Shown: positions 1 through 12,317, counted from the first letter of the stretch. The stretch: 64,000 bases of DNA from Metallyticus violacea (GCA_030762175.1 CM060831.1:80445001-80509000); one strand, 5' to 3'. Numbers and translations are program-made. The notes: generated from the sequence alone by a model not told the origin.

Positions 1-445
1 ATAAACACTATAAGCCAGGGATAGAGCCGACTCTTGCAATTTTTTAAGCGTGGGGTACACAACGCTCGCACGACTTGCTTGGCCAATGGCCTGCCTCCGA
101 CAATGAGTGAATTAAATTAGTGATTACGAAACGAAATAAAATATCACATTAAAATAGTGTACATAAATGTTTAGTGATATTAAACTAATGTCAAACCTTT
201 GTTGTTTCAAATTACAAATAACAAACTATAGAATTAAAACCACCTTTGCACACTGTCAGAAAAGCATTAATAATATTACATTTCCTCTGGAAAATAACAT
301 AAATTATTTTATATTTTCAGAACAAATAATGAATTAATATTTTGCTAAATTGCAAATGATTGCAGTATTCTGTAAGGATTCTGCAATTTTCCTTCATTTC
401 ATTGTGCTGACAAGAATGCTGATATAGCGTACTTTGAAGGACAAG

Positions 446-524
<79 letters not shown>

Positions 525-781
525 TAATAATAATAAAATATTGCATATTAACTGAAAAAGAAGTAATCTATTTATAGATGGTTCGACATTTGTAATATTC
601 ACTTGTCGGCAACAATGCTCATTTGATAGTAACCATATCTCAGCATAGTAAAAAAATAATTATTTTACTTAAGTTTATGTTTTCGAGGCATTTTGCACTT
701 CGTTTATGAATTTCTTGCTGCAAAATAGTTGCTTTAGCGAATTTCAAAGAAATGAAAAATTAAAAAATTTAATTTTCGTTC
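1..781. other. AT-rich non-coding stretch
   Basis: I see no gene here. The only clear structure is the ATT microsatellite listed separately. Confidence 0.5.
446..523. repeat. (ATT)n microsatellite
   Basis: About 25 uninterrupted ATT units, running into an imperfect AATAAT tail. It is a simple trinucleotide repeat with no coding meaning. Confidence 0.95.
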
Positions 782-1712
782 GTTAGAGCAGTTTTTAATT
801 TGGGCTTAACCGCCAAAAGTTTTTCACATATACCCCCCCACACCCAATAATTTGATAATTTTCAAAACTTTTTTCCCCCTTAAATAGTTTTCATTTCATT
901 TAAACAGTACATGTGAAATTTTGTTGTGAAAAAACAATGTATTGGTGCTGCTAGAGCGATTTTTAAATTTTGGGTTTTAGATAACCTCCTTCTAGTGGCC
1001 CGATTTCCGTGATTTTCAGAAATTATTTTTATTATTCTATTTAAATGGAATATGCAGAATTTTGTAGCGAAAAAGCAAATTAATGCCACTAGAGAGATGT
1101 TTAAATTTTTGGGTGCAGGCAAGGCCCCCCCTTCTTAATGCGCCATTCCCCTGATTTTCAAAGACGATTTTTCTTATTGTATTTAAGCGGCATATACGGA
1201 GTTTCGTTGCGAAAAATCATATATTAATGCCACTAGAGCGATATTTAAATTTTGGGTTTCAGATAAACCTCCCCCTCCTAAGAGTCCGTTTTAAGCGATT
1301 TTCGAAGAAAAAAATTTCGGCTTTATTTCAATAGCATATATCAAGTTTCCTCTAAAAACTCTTAAAAGTGTAACCGCTAAAGAGATTTTTAAATGCTGCT
1401 TTAACCCCTAAAAGTTTTATAGGTATACCCCCACTCCGAGTGGCCCGATTGCCATGATTTTCGAAAATTTCTTTTATAAATTTCTTTTAAATATTTTTAC
1501 TGAGCTTCATTGAGATAAATCAAACATTGCGGCCGCTAAAGTGATTTTTCAATTATTTTTAAAAATTTTCGCTGCAGGTCTACTCCCTCCTCCCAATGAT
1601 TCCTTTTGCTTCTTAACGAACTTGACTAATCGTTTGTTAATTGATGACTATATGCCGAGTTTCATTGAGAAAAAAACAAAAATTGCAACCGCTAGAGAGG
1701 GAACGGACACAC
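782..1712. repeat. Diverged tandem array, about 140-158 bp unit
   Basis: A recognisable phrase (ccgctagagagatttttaaa, then a pyrimidine-rich stretch, then gtggcccgattgccatgatt, then gagtttcattgagaaaaa) recurs with starts near 782, 945, 1085, 1226, 1375, 1532 and 1688. The spacing is about 140-160 bases. Units have diverged by substitutions and small indels, so this is an old array. No unit holds a sustained reading frame. It could be an old satellite or the repeat block of a degraded element. Confidence 0.7.
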
Positions 1713-1715
1713 ATA

Positions 1716-1868
1716 TATATATATATATTGGAAATATTTTTAATTTACTTATTTATTTAATTTTTTAAGCTTTGTAAGTACGATCGATGAAGATTTGGAT
1801 AGATTAGTAAACATTCTTTCCATTGATACAACAGCAATAGCTTATATTCCTTCTGAATTTGCTAAAAT

Positions 1869-1955
<87 letters not shown>

Positions 1956-3072
1956 TAAGCAGATTTTTCACTGTGCCTTCCGCAATAGCTTCATTCCTTC
2001 GGAATTCGCTAAAAATGCTCTTGCGTTTAATTCTTTCTGCATTATTTTAAATAAAATGAGAAATTAATTCAGCGTATAAAACCTATTTATGTATTTTATA
2101 TTTAACAAAAATATCATCCTGAAGATAGCAGCTGTGAAATATTAATGCAATATGCGCTTGAGAACTACATTTGTATGTAACAGCACTCTGTAATAAACTT
2201 CATAAAATGTTTGCGTTATATGTTTTTGCTACAATAACATTTAAATTATATTTCAGAGCCAATGAAAATCTATGAAACGTTCGATTGTTAGTACAATAAA
2301 TTATAAATAGTAACATGCTTTTGTTTTATTAAAACACATGAACGTTATCTTCTTAAATACACAATGTAACTGGAAACTTTCTGTTACTTTTCTCTATTTA
2401 AGAGAATGTGAAGATATCAATGGGTAAGTTCATAAACATGGTTACATTTAAAAATGTTTAAAAATATCCACATAGTATAGCTTTGTCTATCAATGGTCAT
2501 ATATTTCATTTAATTAATAATAATTGTGGTTTAATCCCAATTATAATACTAATAATTCTAAAAGAAACGTAGTTTCTCTTTTGTAATACTTGTAGATTGC
2601 AACATTTGTAATTTTGTTTCCCTAATACCATACAATAATGCCATAACTTGTTTCTTTCATTAATTAATAAGACCTAATTTAGATGTTATATTAATTCTTT
2701 TTAAAAGATATTCAATCGGCAAGGAATTCCTCTGTTCATGCAGCTCCTGCTTGACGGACTTTTATCGTGGTATAAAATGTGGTATGTTTCAAATTGGACG
2801 TGTACTGTTGCATATTAAACCTTTTGCTACCGTTTCCATTTAAGCAAAAAACAAATCCTCTTAAACGTGCATAAAAGTGGTAGACATCTTTTTGCCACCC
2901 AAAGCCGTAACTAACATTGCTTTTGACTACCTATTCAGTGTAGCAAATTGTACAGCACTAACCATAGTCTGCTGTGCGAAGTAAGTAGTATTTGACGTCT
3001 CTCGAGAAGTTGTTCTTTGCCAATACAAAGTTGTTCTGCATGTGCCTTCTGTAGGCAATGATGTGGTTTATA
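1716..3072. other. Non-coding stretch with a short duplicated flank
   Basis: No gene is seen. Similar 35-base phrases (gcaatagctt..attccttc.gaatt.gctaaaa) occur at 1834 and 1982 on either side of the CAA/TAA microsatellite. They look like a diverged direct repeat about 148 bases apart. Confidence 0.4.
1869..1953. repeat. (CAA)n(TAA)n compound microsatellite
   Basis: About 11 CAA units pass directly into about 17 TAA/AAT units. The polyasparagine frame across it is a product of the repeat, not a gene. Confidence 0.95.
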
Positions 3073-4276
3073 TAGGTGTCTCTAAAGTCTGGTAACACTT
3101 TTCTTAATTTATTACACAAAAACTACAAATGATACAGTTTCCGTATATATGTCACATTAAATAGGAACTCAAATGGTTCGGATTTTACCGCCAATGCTCA
3201 TAGTTTCCCCATTCTCCGTAGTTGGTGTTTTGTAAAGATTGGACTTCTGGCGAAGAGCACGCTTTCTGTGTGTTGGAATTTATAAATTTAAGAGTGCTAC
3301 AAAAGTGCAACGAAAGTTCAGGACTAAGTACGGTAAAGAAGCTCCAAGCAGGAATGCTATTTAGGCCTTGCATGACAAATTTATGAGTACTGGTTGCTAA
3401 GTCCTAAGAAAAAAGTGGCCGTCTGACAGCCACCGAAGAGACCGTTAACTGTGTGATCGAGACTTTCATAAAGAGTGCGGAAAAAATCAGTTCGTAGAGC
3501 ATCCCGCAAGCTGCAAGTACCACGTATGACAGTTTGGAAGACACGACGTAAGAGACTGTGCATATGAAGCTGTTATAACAGCTGAAACAAACAACAACGT
3601 TATGAGTTCTGTATCCGAGTGCAACAATGGATGAAAGAAGATAATGATTTCGTGAATCACATAATCTTTAGTAACGAAACGACATTCCATACAAATGGCA
3701 AAGTCAACAGACATAACTGTCTAGTGTGGGGTACTCAGTCGAAAGTGAGCGTGATTCACCTAAAGTGGACGTTTTCAATGCAATGTCATCGCGGGAACTT
3801 TACGGACTATTCATCTTCACTGTAATGGATATACTTACCTGGATATGATACAGCAATGGTTGTTCCCATAAATGAAAGACAGTTCCAACAATTTCCTGTT
3901 CTAGCAAGATGGGGACCTGCCCCATTACCATAATGACGTTCGTGATTTCTGAACGAGCTACCTCAATAATGAATCGGACGAGCAGGACTAATGATAACTG
4001 TTTCGAAAATTAGCCTCCCAGATCGCCGGATCTAACTCTCTGTGACTTCTTCCTATGGGAATACATCAACGATTGTATGTAGGTGCCACAAAAACTAGAA
4101 GAACTCAAATGTAGGATTGAAGAAGTTACCACGACAGTATCCAAGGATTTCTCCAAAGGGTTTGGCAAGAGTTTGATTACCGTATAGACATATGCCGAGC
4201 TACATGTGGTTCCTATATCAGGTCATTGTAAAATCAAACATTGAAAACTAAACCATTTGAGATCCTCTTTAATATG

Positions 4277-4321
<45 letters not shown>

Positions 4322-4412
4322 ATATATATATATATATACACGAAAGCTGTATCATTTGTAGTTTTTGTGTAATAAATTAAGAAATGTATTACTGGACTTT
4401 AGGAACACTCTG
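3073..4412 (+). mobile_element. Decayed Tc1/mariner-like element with long TIRs
   Basis: The ends are inverted repeats of about 75 bases: taatttattacacaaaaact near 3108 recurs inverted near 4360. TA dinucleotides flank the ends at 3071-3072 and 4413-4414. Inside, + strand reading gives a fragment around 3619-3825 with IFSNETTF, NGKVNRHN and VWG, the second-strand region of a DDE transposase. Further on, QDG and a PHYHNDVRDF-like segment appear near 3900. Frames are broken by stops, so the transposase is dead. An (AC)n(TA)n microsatellite sits just inside the right TIR. The superfamily assignment rests on these motifs and the TA flanks. Confidence 0.75.
4279..4337. repeat. (AC)n(AT)n microsatellite
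   Basis: About 20 AC units followed by about 10 TA units, located inside the right end of the long-TIR mariner-like element. Confidence 0.95.
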
Positions 4413-4897
4413 TATACATCACTTTTTTCTTTTAACATTTTTGGTAGGTGCTCAAACACGTTTTATAATGCTTCTGTCTCAGGGGTTATGAATACAAGAT
4501 GTACTATGAACTTAATGGCGAATTAATTTTTTTGTGGCTGCATTTGAAATGCCAAATAAAGGGTTGACACTTAGCGATCGTCATAAATAGGGACGAAATT
4601 TAAAATTACCATACAGATTTTGCGATATATAGTGTACATTTATCCAAATGTTTATGTTTATTGATTTTATAATTATTCAAAAGCCAAAATAAAGCTTTTA
4701 TTCCAAGTACTGAAACCAACATTTTAAAACAATTGCCACTTGGGAAACAACGTCGAATATTAAACTCAAGAAGAAAAAACATTGTCAATAATTTCTCATG
4801 CACGAATCCAGTACCCGTGGCACCAATGTGCCAGTCCTTTCCAAACCCATAATACTTCGCTTCCTACAGATGGATGTTTGTCCATCTCTATCTCGAA

Positions 4898-4949
<52 letters not shown>

Positions 4950-4963
4950 AAAAAGAAAGAAAA

Positions 4964-4995
<32 letters not shown>

Positions 4996-6844
4996 AAACG
5001 GCAAGCAGCACCAGAAAGACTCTCCTATTGTAAATTCTAACCGAAAATCTACTAAATGGTACATAGTAGAGGCAATGATGGTAAGATATACCAGGAAGAA
5101 ATTGAAATGTGCAGAGCCTCTGTGGACTCTATAGTATAGATAATGTCGATCCCAACAAAGTTCATATTTGTGTGATTGTATTTGACTGTATGAAAGGTGA
5201 AAGTAGCAAACTCGGTTTGTTAGGAATAAAATAACTCTAAGCCTTTCGGAGCTTTTGAGATTTGATATTGCCCATAATGTAGTATCTTGCATTATTACTG
5301 GAAACACGTACTGCATTAATTATTTATATGTACGAAAATGTGTATGCAATTTGTCGTTAAAACTACATGTATTTTTGGTGGCATTACGAACGAAATCACG
5401 ATTGTCGGCAATGAATAACTAACAGTAAATGCAGTAACTTGAAAATTCACTTCTATTACCGTTTATTTAGCTATTTCTCCGAAAGAATTGTTGGTTATGA
5501 AATTTTGTTTGTTTAATTTTTGTTTTTTAACTTTCACTTGTGATATAATTTACTGAAATTATTTCAAGCTCTTCGTTTGAACCTGATTTATTAACGTTTT
5601 AGTAATGTAAGGTGGAATCTAGGAATTCCTAAGCTGATATTGTCCTGTGTAGCAGTTTAAATCTTGTAAAAGAATGCAAAAACATGCTTCTAAGTGCAAT
5701 GTTATCGACAGATTTATGGTACTTGTGCATCACTTGTGCCAAGAAAATATACATTTATATTGATATGAGTACAAAAAGAAAAAAAAAGTCTTGTCAGTCA
5801 CCCGCCAGCTTTCTTTGCGATTACTATAGGTTTATCAACACACCAAGCCCACACACAACACTGGATAACATTTAACAGCTTCAATAAGTCCTCGGTAGGT
5901 ATTAAGCATTCATAGTCTTTTATGTAGTATTCATGGGGCTGTTCAATTCATTTTTATTTTACTCTTTTTGAGTTGCTATAGACCTATCAGAAATTGTGTA
6001 TAAAGAAAAGGAAAATTATGATTTATTTATTTATTTATTTATTTACTTTTTGATAACTCAGTCTTTCGGGCTGTAAGGCCATAGTCCATTCTTCAGTGGT
6101 GTGGTATGGTTGCTGGTCACGGAGAAATGTCTGGGAAGATGAAGGAGAATAATCCCATGGAAACGCGACCTTACAGCTCGGATTATAATTGATACCGGCC
6201 GTGAGAAACCTACATTCTACAAATAATTATTTTTGTTTGCCGAAAACCGGGACATAATGTTCAGGACGCCGGAACGCAAATAACAATTCCGGAAGATCTG
6301 AGAGGTCTAGAAACCCTATCAAGGACTGGCCTTTAATATCTACTTTTGGGAGAACGGGATGAGGTAGGGAGACACCGGGCAGCCAGAATCCAGGGGCGAT
6401 GATGATGAGGCATAAATATAGACTGTCTGAACTCTACTCAGTACCTATCTTGTTCCATTTGGTTTATTTTTTATATTATAGTCGTATATCAATCTTAAAA
6501 TTAAAGCTACTATTTACTAACCGATCACCATATGCTTCTAATATTTGAACAAGGAAATATTATATTAATTTAGTAAAAGAATGCTAATGAATATAACAAA
6601 TATATTGAACATTATGATTCAAACAAAACACAAGGCTGTTTAGTTGATAAGTTCTTAGTAGTTTGTATGTCTCATTAGTAAGTATTTACTGCACAATGCT
6701 GTACTTGCTATATCAGAAATATAATGTCTACTCAAAATAGACCTGACATATTCTGAAGAATAACATCATTTGCATTATACAGCACCATAACATCTTAAAC
6801 CCGTTTTACATTATGAAAATCTCAGCCTATATGTACAGCAGTGA
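4413..6844. other. Non-coding stretch, unidentified repeats
   Basis: Apart from the AAAG microsatellite I find no gene. A (TTTA)n run at about 6022-6046 is followed by 350 bases of less AT-rich sequence (6055-6410). This may be a truncated retroelement on the - strand ending in a TTTA tail, but I recognise no protein. Confidence 0.35.
4895..4997. repeat. (AAAG)n microsatellite
   Basis: About 24 AAAG units with two one-base slips. The apparent lysine/glutamate-rich and serine/phenylalanine-rich frames over it are repeat shadows. Confidence 0.95.
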
Positions 6845-6962
6845 TGATGTCAGCATGTGATGTTCCCAAGCGCTCACCCATCCAATTACTGACCATGCCC
6901 AATGCTGCTTAACTTCGGTGATCGGACGAGAATCGGTATATTCAGCGAGTGATCTCCGTAGC
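6845..6962 (-). pseudogene. 5S rRNA-like sequence
   Basis: Read on the - strand this matches eukaryotic 5S rRNA over nearly its whole length of about 118 bases. Key blocks are the helix-III segment cgattctcgtccgatcaccg, the internal-promoter segment gaagttaagcagcattgggc, and the 3' block ttggatgggtgagcgcttgg followed by gaacatcac. The 5' 24 bases and the 3' closing stem are degraded (the usual closing stem is not intact), and no T-run terminator follows directly. It is therefore more likely a dispersed 5S pseudogene or the head of a 5S-derived SINE than an active gene. Confidence 0.75.
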
Positions 6963-7326
6963 ATGGCACTCCCTACTTCACTGTTAGACGCAATAGCAAA
7001 CGTACTCCATGCCTCTCCATTTACTTTTGCAATAATGGCGCATAATGTTTTATATGTTTTAAAATGTATCCTTCAGTCTTACATTGAGCATAGCCCGCGT
7101 CCTAATCATTTTCTGTTAACACTACATAAAGTCTAGTTCACGCTTTACTTATACCTCTTCTTTTATCATTCGATTTGAACTTACCGTGTTTAATATTTAT
7201 CAATGGGCCATTGCATTGTGCACAGTCACAGTCTATTAGCAGGGACAAAAAATAGGGTTATATTAGACCCATCTAGAGCTCCCTAAGCAAGTGTGCATAT
7301 TTGCTAGAGGTTTCAATAAGTGAACT

Positions 7327-8410
7327 GGGCCCTATTCCACAAAAGTACAGTCTAATACATACAAGCGTAGTGATACAAGTCCTTGTAAAGTATGGTTTTG
7401 TAACTTTCTATTAGACCAAAGAAGTGCAACATTTGTAAAGCATTAGTCCAAAATTACAGGTGACGTCATATCAGAGCAAAATGGAGGAACAGCTGTTAGC
7501 CATACGCCGCCATACCTTGAATTAGGTTATGTCCACTCCTTAGGGATTTTTAATTTACATAGCGGATTATCGCCATTCCTACTAAACGAGTCTTGCATTT
7601 TTCTCAGATATAATGATAATGTAAATATTTTATTATGCAGTTATCGATATTCAAGCGTAATAATCCACTTTGAGACAACGGTCCCTTACAACTACATTTA
7701 GGAGCATCAATCTGAAATTTAAATTGAATCGTCGTGAGATGGCAGAAGAATCGGGCTTCCCGAATGCTTTCGGTATTTATTTTATTAGTACATTTGATTG
7801 TATTTATTTATTTGTTTATATTGCTTCACAACCACTTCTCATAATAAGCGGAAGGGGGGGTTGTGTCAAAAGAGATTATTTTTTAAAGAGAACGAGGACT
7901 GAAAAAAAAGTTTCGTGGCATGTGGCGAGAACCTTAAAAATAATGAACTAAGATGTTGGTCTGAAATATGCATTTGAAACAGGAAACGCCAATATCGGTC
8001 ATAAGTCATACATTAATTGCACTTAACCTAACTTTATCATTGCACACACACACAAATACTACTTTCTTTCTTTATACATATTCCCGTTCATCATTATCAT
8101 CACTTTCACTAATACATTTAGGTCAGCTGACTCCCAAAATCATTACAAAGATAATAAAATTTGTGCTAATATTTTAAGTTAACTATATTGCTACACTTGT
8201 AGAGAAAGTTGTGCAAACTACCAGTGCCTACTAATACTAATATTTCTGTGAAACAGTGCAACGAAAATTCACTTGTGCATTTGTAAGTATGGAGTTGTAA
8301 AGTACAAGTGTAGCAGAAATCTTTTTGGAACAGAAGTGTACTAATAACTACAAAGTACAAGTGCATGCATTTATAATGTTTTAGATCATACTTTTGCGAA
8401 ACAGGGGCCT
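7327..8410. mobile_element. Non-autonomous TIR DNA transposon
   Basis: The left end gggccctattccacaaaagt and the inverted right end aggcccctgtttcgcaaaag are imperfect terminal inverted repeats. Similarity continues for about 60 bases (gtctaata..acaag..ttgtaaag). The body of about 1.08 kb has no recognisable transposase; a 93-codon frame at 7670-7951 resembles nothing I know. Ends of the GGGCC..TTCCACAAA type are seen in PIF/Harbinger-like elements, but I could not find a convincing target duplication, so the superfamily is open. Confidence 0.55.
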
Positions 8411-8789
8411 GGATGTCGAGTATCGTTATTCATCACTGGGACTAAAATTTTTGGAAATGCGAGCGCCGACGCTGTGATATTCTTAGTAGTCGAGAGATAA
8501 AACGAAAACTGACTTGTGAGCAAATACAGTAGTATTTTTCAAACATTTGTAAACAAATATACAATTCTGACAAATCACAAACTAACGAGATGATAATATA
8601 AGAAGTAATATTTGTAAAAATAGAATGCCTCTCTCGAGATGTAGAATTGCTTTTAGCATTACCGTATAAAATTATAAATAAGATAAAAAATTAGTCATGC
8701 GGTTCTTTAAGAGCCTGCTGTCAGTCTACATTGTATCGCACCCCTATGCAACGTATTCCTGGTTATTTATGTTAAATGCTTAGTCTGCT
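8411..8789. other. AT-rich non-coding stretch
   Basis: Nothing recognised. Confidence 0.4.
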
Positions 8790-9025
8790 CTTTCAGGGCG
8801 TGAAACAGCCGACAAATTTTGCTTAGAGGCCTCTCTTTCAGGCTTGAGGTTCTTTTTTCGTGCCGTAAATGTACGACACGGGACCCACGGCTTTTACTTC
8901 CCTTCCGAAGGAAGCCATACTTAGGATTTTTACGCCCGAAAAAAATCTATCGGTCCCGGCCGGGTTCGAACCCGCGATCTTGAGTATAGGAGGCAAGTAT
9001 GATAACCACTACACCACCAGGACCG
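8790..9025 (-). mobile_element. SINE family 1, copy
   Basis: A tRNA-derived SINE read on the - strand. The head carries a pol III A box (tggtgtagtggtta) and B box (gggttcgaacccg), then the family body (ggaccgatagatttttttcg, gccatacttagg on the + strand, and the gcgtgaaacagccgacaaat tail block). This copy is close to the other copies in the window. Confidence 0.85.
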
Positions 9026-9957
9026 ACTCGAATGTATTGCTTAACCGTACAAGATATATTCGTGTTTTTTGCTAATATATTTCACTCCCTGTTTGCATGA
9101 AAGACAATCTTTATTGCTTTTGCGAGTAATCTGTGTGACCTAATCTTTGCTCCCGGAAAGTTCAGAATATATCAACAACGGACTGCTTGCTTTATAAATG
9201 AAACCACAGAAACAAGCTAGCTGCAAGACGCTTTTTTTGATCAGGAAAGTTGTATCTGAACGGTAAGTTTTTGTTTTTCTTTCCAAACATATGTACTTCA
9301 GATTCCATACGCAGAAATTAATTTTATTAAACTGTTTTATTTCTATTTATATACTTTTGTGCAAAACTTTCTGAATTAACATAAACAATGTAAACAGATA
9401 TAACAGAGAAAGGGGTCAATTGTAGCATATAATCATAAAATATTAGAACTAATGTACATGCCCACAACATAAACCAGATAGAACAAATTTATGCTTATAT
9501 TTATTGTGCAGAATATATTGAATATTAATTTGATACCTGACGATCCATGTTAAAACTTATTTAAATCTTCCACATAATGTTCTGAAGCATGTTGTTTAGC
9601 CGTAGGTATTTTTATGAAAAATAATCACACTTTGAATTAATGTAAAAATAAAACTTATAATAAGGTAAGATAGTTTCTAAATTTTTTGTTTTGTTTTAAT
9701 GAACATAAAAATGGGGTAAAGTGCAGCTCCCAACTCCAAGGATGTGACACCATTTTGTGCATCGTACCCTCAATTTGTTTCATATGCACTCTTTTATTAC
9801 TAGGAGCAATAATATATTGCTTACTCGTTTTAGGCAGCTGGTTACAGTAAAAATAGTACTAAAAATAAATATTGAATATCGAAGGTAACGTATGCATGGA
9901 AACAGATTCAACAAGCAACAAGAGTGAAAGAGAGAATATAAAATTAATACCTAAGAT
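9026..9957. other. AT-rich non-coding stretch
   Basis: No gene or repeat recognised. Confidence 0.4.
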
Positions 9958-10320
9958 TTAAAGCCGGTGGTATAAGCACTTTATGTAAAAATACAGCTGC
10001 CATCTCTCTATCTCTGAGTAAACTTTCAAGCATTGTGTAGGTAACGCATCAATGAGTGTTAAATTAAAAGCATCATCAAAATTCTTACAGTGAGACAGGG
10101 CATGTTGGGCAACCGGCAAGGAAGACTTGGTTTTAACAGAACGTCTATGATTGTTCATACGTAGCGAAACAACAGTAGAAGTTAAACCATATATAAAATG
10201 CTTTGAAAGCTTACAAGATAACATATATATGAAAGACGTTCTTAGAAGAACAGGTAGCAAATGAAGAAATGTTAAATTCTCTGGATAACTTAGGGCTGCG
10301 GAACGAATGACACGCCACAA
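9958..10320 (-). mobile_element. GIY-YIG nuclease fragment, probably Penelope-like
   Basis: A 120-codon open frame has, near its middle, the segment FIYGLTSTVVSLRMNNHRRS. This fits the YIG half of a GIY-YIG endonuclease (Y-[IV]-G-x-T-x..R-x-N-N-H). It is followed by LPVAQHALSH and a conserved-looking acidic/hydrophobic tail. Such a nuclease follows the reverse transcriptase in Penelope-like elements. No RT lies next to it. It is clearly different from the PLE family at 36-39 kb, so it would be a second lineage. An alternative is another GIY-YIG mobile protein. Confidence 0.5.
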
Positions 10321-10689
10321 TTAGCGATATTCAATATTTATTTTTACTACCTTCACTTGCTAGTTGGTGTAATGGTCCACTACCCCACTTGTAGTGAGTG
10401 AAATTTATACATGGATCACAGTAAAACAACCGGGAAGATTTTAACTGTTTTAATTCCGTTACTTGTCTTCTTGCCTTAGAAGAACTCCAGAAGCTCGAAA
10501 TGTGGCGAGAGATAATCTGTGTCTAAGTGTTTTATTCCTTTTCTGCTTCTTTCACTAGTGTTATTGTTATGTTATATATATTCATAGTGTTACTTTATTT
10601 TTCATTTATATTGTATATGTATTTCACCATATCGGTTTGCACTGTTTCTGCAAATGGCCATATACCCTTAAATGCCGCTCCTTTCCGAA

Positions 10690-10965
10690 AAATGCCACCA
10701 CGGGTGGCGGGGTCGTTAAGACGTGGACTCGTGAGCGGGCGGTGGTTCGAATTCTGCCAGGACCGTCCTCCCTGACAAAAGTTTTTTCCAGGTTTTCCTC
10801 ATCATAAATGGCAAATGCCGGGGAGGTACCCTAAACTTAGGCCTGAAACGTTTTCTTCCTTAAATCCTTTCCCAATATATAATTTCATATCATGTATCAT
10901 CAGTGTCCACCGCCTGTGATGCCTCAGTATTAAAAGCGGGCGTTAAACATCATTAAAAAAAGTAT
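10690..10965 (+). mobile_element. SINE family 2, copy
   Basis: A tRNA-derived SINE. The A box region is gtcgttaagacgtggactcg and the B box region is ggtggttcgaattctgccag. The family body follows (accgtcctccctgaca, atggcaaatgccggggaggt, accctaaacttaggcctg, atcagtgtccaccgcctgtg), with the end gcgggcgttaaacatcatta and a short A-rich tail. Confidence 0.85.
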
Positions 10966-12317
10966 CAAAATGCAATTGAATTAGTTTGTTCATATATTAA
11001 CATTATTCTTTCTTGCCTTCTATAACAAATCACTTAAGTGTGCACCTCCGCAAGGTACAGACGAAGACCCTTCCTTATAAAGTGTAATCTAAGGTAACAC
11101 GCATTCCTGGTTTTAAATGCACGAATAATAGATAGAACTGTTGTCCTATAATCCGCAAAGAGGCAGAGGACTGATACGAGCTACAGTAAGATTATTTTAG
11201 TTACGGGCCAACAGAGCGCGGCTGCACACAGAGAGAAGCTAGTCGTCATGGCCGGTAATGCATGCGCAGCTAGCAGCTTGTAGTTCGTTTGAGGAAGATT
11301 TTATTAGTGAATGGTTCCTTCGGGTGTTACTCAGATGCCTTGTGGTTACGCCACCACATAAATATATTCTTGGGTCTTTATGTACGGTACATATGTGAAA
11401 AGCGTGTTCTTGCAGAAAAGTGGAAAGGCATTTCGCAAGAAAATATCCTCCAATTATGGTCCAGGCGGAGAAAATGTTCGCTGACTTGTTAAAAAATAAC
11501 GGGAGACAGGTCCTCTCATCCACCTGAACCACTGGGCTCTTAAGAAAGAAAAAGTATATGTAATACCTGAATTTCCTACGGAGATGCCTGCAATGTATTG
11601 CCTTTGAGGGGCATCATTTTCAACATCTCTTAGAACTCATTTTATTGCTTATTATTACGTTTAATTTCAGTATCATGTTATACTTTCAGTAAAAATATAA
11701 ATACTAACTTTACGCGCGATGACTTTATCTCCCATTTCCGGTTTCTGCTGTTGCACCTCCCCTTCACGCAACCGCGATCAGACGGTGGGTAACTGAAACA
11801 ACCTCACTGTATTAATCTTTATTACTAATATTCACTTTGTCCTATTCTTGCTAGAATAATGAAGAAAATGTTTATTGTTTTCTCCATAAAGTTACTTGTA
11901 AGATATCCCCTTTCCCTCTTTTACGTCTCTATCTCATTGTGATTTTCATTTCTGGCTCTCCTTTAATAATTAATTAAGCTAACCTTCCGAAATTCTAGAA
12001 TTAGAACAAATAAAAAAAAATAGAAAAATATTGTCAGCATAAAGATTAAGTTTAATTTTCACTGGGGGAAAATTATGTTAGTGTATTTATTTTACGGAGT
12101 ATGAAGTTCGAAGTTCACTGTATTCCTAAAAAGTATCTGAGTTTGTCCATTTTCTTATCTTCTCCCTCCACATAATCCACCCAAAGGAATGAAACGGTGA
12201 TACATACAGGGCAAGATTTTCTTTCTGACGTCACTTTGTTCCACGTCAGTGCCTATGCTCTAGGTTGACATGCTAGCAGTCTCCAATTTCGTACCAATTA
12301 TCAAACTGAATTATGTA
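10966..12317. other. Non-coding stretch
   Basis: No gene can be supported. Overlapping frames of 67 and 97 codons at 11239-11532 on opposite strands match no family I know and are treated as chance. Confidence 0.35.

Noticed and set aside
1859..2050. Frame with about 28 asparagines
   Set aside because: It is the translation of the CAA/TAA microsatellite with short random flanks.
4782..5316. Lys/Glu-rich and Ser/Phe-rich frames of 71-142 codons on both strands
   Set aside because: All are readings of the AAAG microsatellite; no conserved part lies outside the repeat.
11239..11532. Overlapping 97- and 67-codon frames on opposite strands
   Set aside because: No recognisable family, no splice or promoter context, and both cannot be real.
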